From Hydrogenothermus sp964516095 (lineage in GTDB: Bacteria > Aquificota > Aquificia > Aquificales > Hydrogenothermaceae): a DNA stretch of 5,381 bases. The stretch spans positions 1 to 5,381 of the forward strand of contig CAZEYS010000071.1 of assembly GCA_964516095.1 (NCBI GenBank), given 5' to 3'. Numbering within the stretch: the stretch's first letter is position 1; every line of letters starts with the position of its first letter. This document shows, one piece after another, positions 4,944 through 5,381 of this stretch. The notes beneath the pieces were generated by a model. It did not search any database and was not told the origin of the DNA. It worked only from the letters and a program-made list of their open reading frames with translations. The position numbers and the translations under genes are program-made.

Positions 4944-5381
4944 TTACCCTTGCACACCAAACTCTCTTAGAGCTTCATTTAAAGAGACTTTTTTATCTGT
5001 AGATTCTTTTCGTTTTCCTATTATTAATGCAACAGGTACCCCATACTCTCCAGCTGGAAATTTTTTATTCATAACTCCTGGGATAACTACGCTTCTTGCA
5101 GGAACTCTTCCTCTATACTCAACAGGCTCTTCACCTGAAACATCTATTATTCTTGTAGAACCTGTTATAACAACACCTGCCCCTAAAACTGCTTCTTCTT
5201 CAATAATCGCCCCTTCAACAATAATACATCTAGAGCCTATAAAGCAGTTATCTTCTACTATTACAGGTCTTGCATTTGGTGGTTCTAAAACTCCTCCTAT
5301 TCCAACACCTCCTGAGAGATGAACATTTTTTCCTATTTGAGCACACGAACCAACTGTTGCCCATGTATCAACTAATGTTCC
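4944..5381 (-). CDS. dapD: Tetrahydrodipicolinate N-succinyltransferase, C-terminal part
   Basis: The last 145 codons are present; the N-terminal half lies beyond the right edge (E. coli DapD is 274 residues). DapD transfers succinyl from succinyl-CoA to tetrahydrodipicolinate in the succinylase branch of diaminopimelate/lysine synthesis, as a cytoplasmic trimer with a left-handed beta-helix. The visible part opens with GTLVDTWATVGSCAQIGKNV (1-20), then HLSGGVGIGGVLEPP (21-35), hexapeptide-type repeats (40-72) and the C-terminal RVPARSVVIPG (92-102) and ALIIGKRKESTDKKVSLNEALREFG (118-142). The catalytic aspartate (D141 in E. coli) is present as D5 of the fragment. The position of E. coli E189 is isoleucine (I53). 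The VPARSVVIPG...KRKESTDKK ending recalls the DapD form of Bacteroidetes rather than E. coli. DapH (acetyl type) is less likely because of the DapD-type VDTWATVGSCAQIGKNVHLSGG. It is the first visible gene of a pair with the ZIP transporter. Confidence 0.95.
   Translation of the reverse strand, partial: GTLVDTWATVGSCAQIGKNVHLSGGVGIGGVLEPPNARPVIVEDNCFIGSRCIIVEGAIIEEEAVLGAGVVITGSTRIIDVSGEEPVEYRGRVPARSVVIPGVMNKKFPAGEYGVPVALIIGKRKESTDKKVSLNEALREFGVQG

Noticed and set aside
4708..5322. 204-codon open frame on the plus strand
   Set aside because: It lies antisense to dapD and the ZIP gene, whose protein sequences are clearly conserved families; the antisense product resembles nothing and has no Shine-Dalgarno or context.

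Overview
The window is AT-rich (roughly one third G+C by eye). It encodes lysine- and isoleucine-rich proteins and is densely packed, with almost no spacer between genes. Base composition, protein style and gene content (cbb3-like haem-copper oxidase, flagellar export proteins, an AmmeMemo pair, succinylase-type lysine synthesis) suggest a thermophilic chemolithotroph of the Aquificales, most like Hydrogenothermaceae such as Sulfurihydrogenibium. That assignment is inference from style, not a database match.

Left block (1-1351, minus strand): a membrane-anchored di-haem cytochrome c gene is followed after 17 bp by the N-terminal 190 codons of a cbb3-like haem-copper oxidase subunit I, which runs off the left edge. 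Together they look like a terminal reductase taking electrons from quinol or cytochrome c to O2, or possibly NO. The 179-bp spacer 1352-1530 separates this block from the divergent plus-strand genes. It holds a good extended -10 for the cytochrome operon, a near-consensus FNR/CRP-family palindrome, a tandem 11-bp-phased repeat and a possible plus-strand promoter.

Middle block (1531-4200, plus strand): four genes. The first two overlap by 4 bp and resemble a FliK-type hook-length protein and a stand-alone FlhB C-terminal domain without the autocleavage motif, the two partners of the flagellar export specificity switch. After a 62-bp gap with a possible promoter come a Memo-family protein and an AMMECR1-domain protein, two of the three parts of the uncharacterised AmmeMemoRadiSam system. 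The radical SAM part is not in the window.

Right block (4197-5381, minus strand): the C-terminal 145 codons of dapD (tetrahydrodipicolinate N-succinyltransferase, lysine/diaminopimelate synthesis) run directly into a ZIP-family metal transporter gene, with stop and start codons abutting. The transporter gene meets the AMMECR1 gene tail to tail, and the four bases TTAA supply the stop codons of both. I saw no RNA genes, mobile elements or CRISPR arrays.
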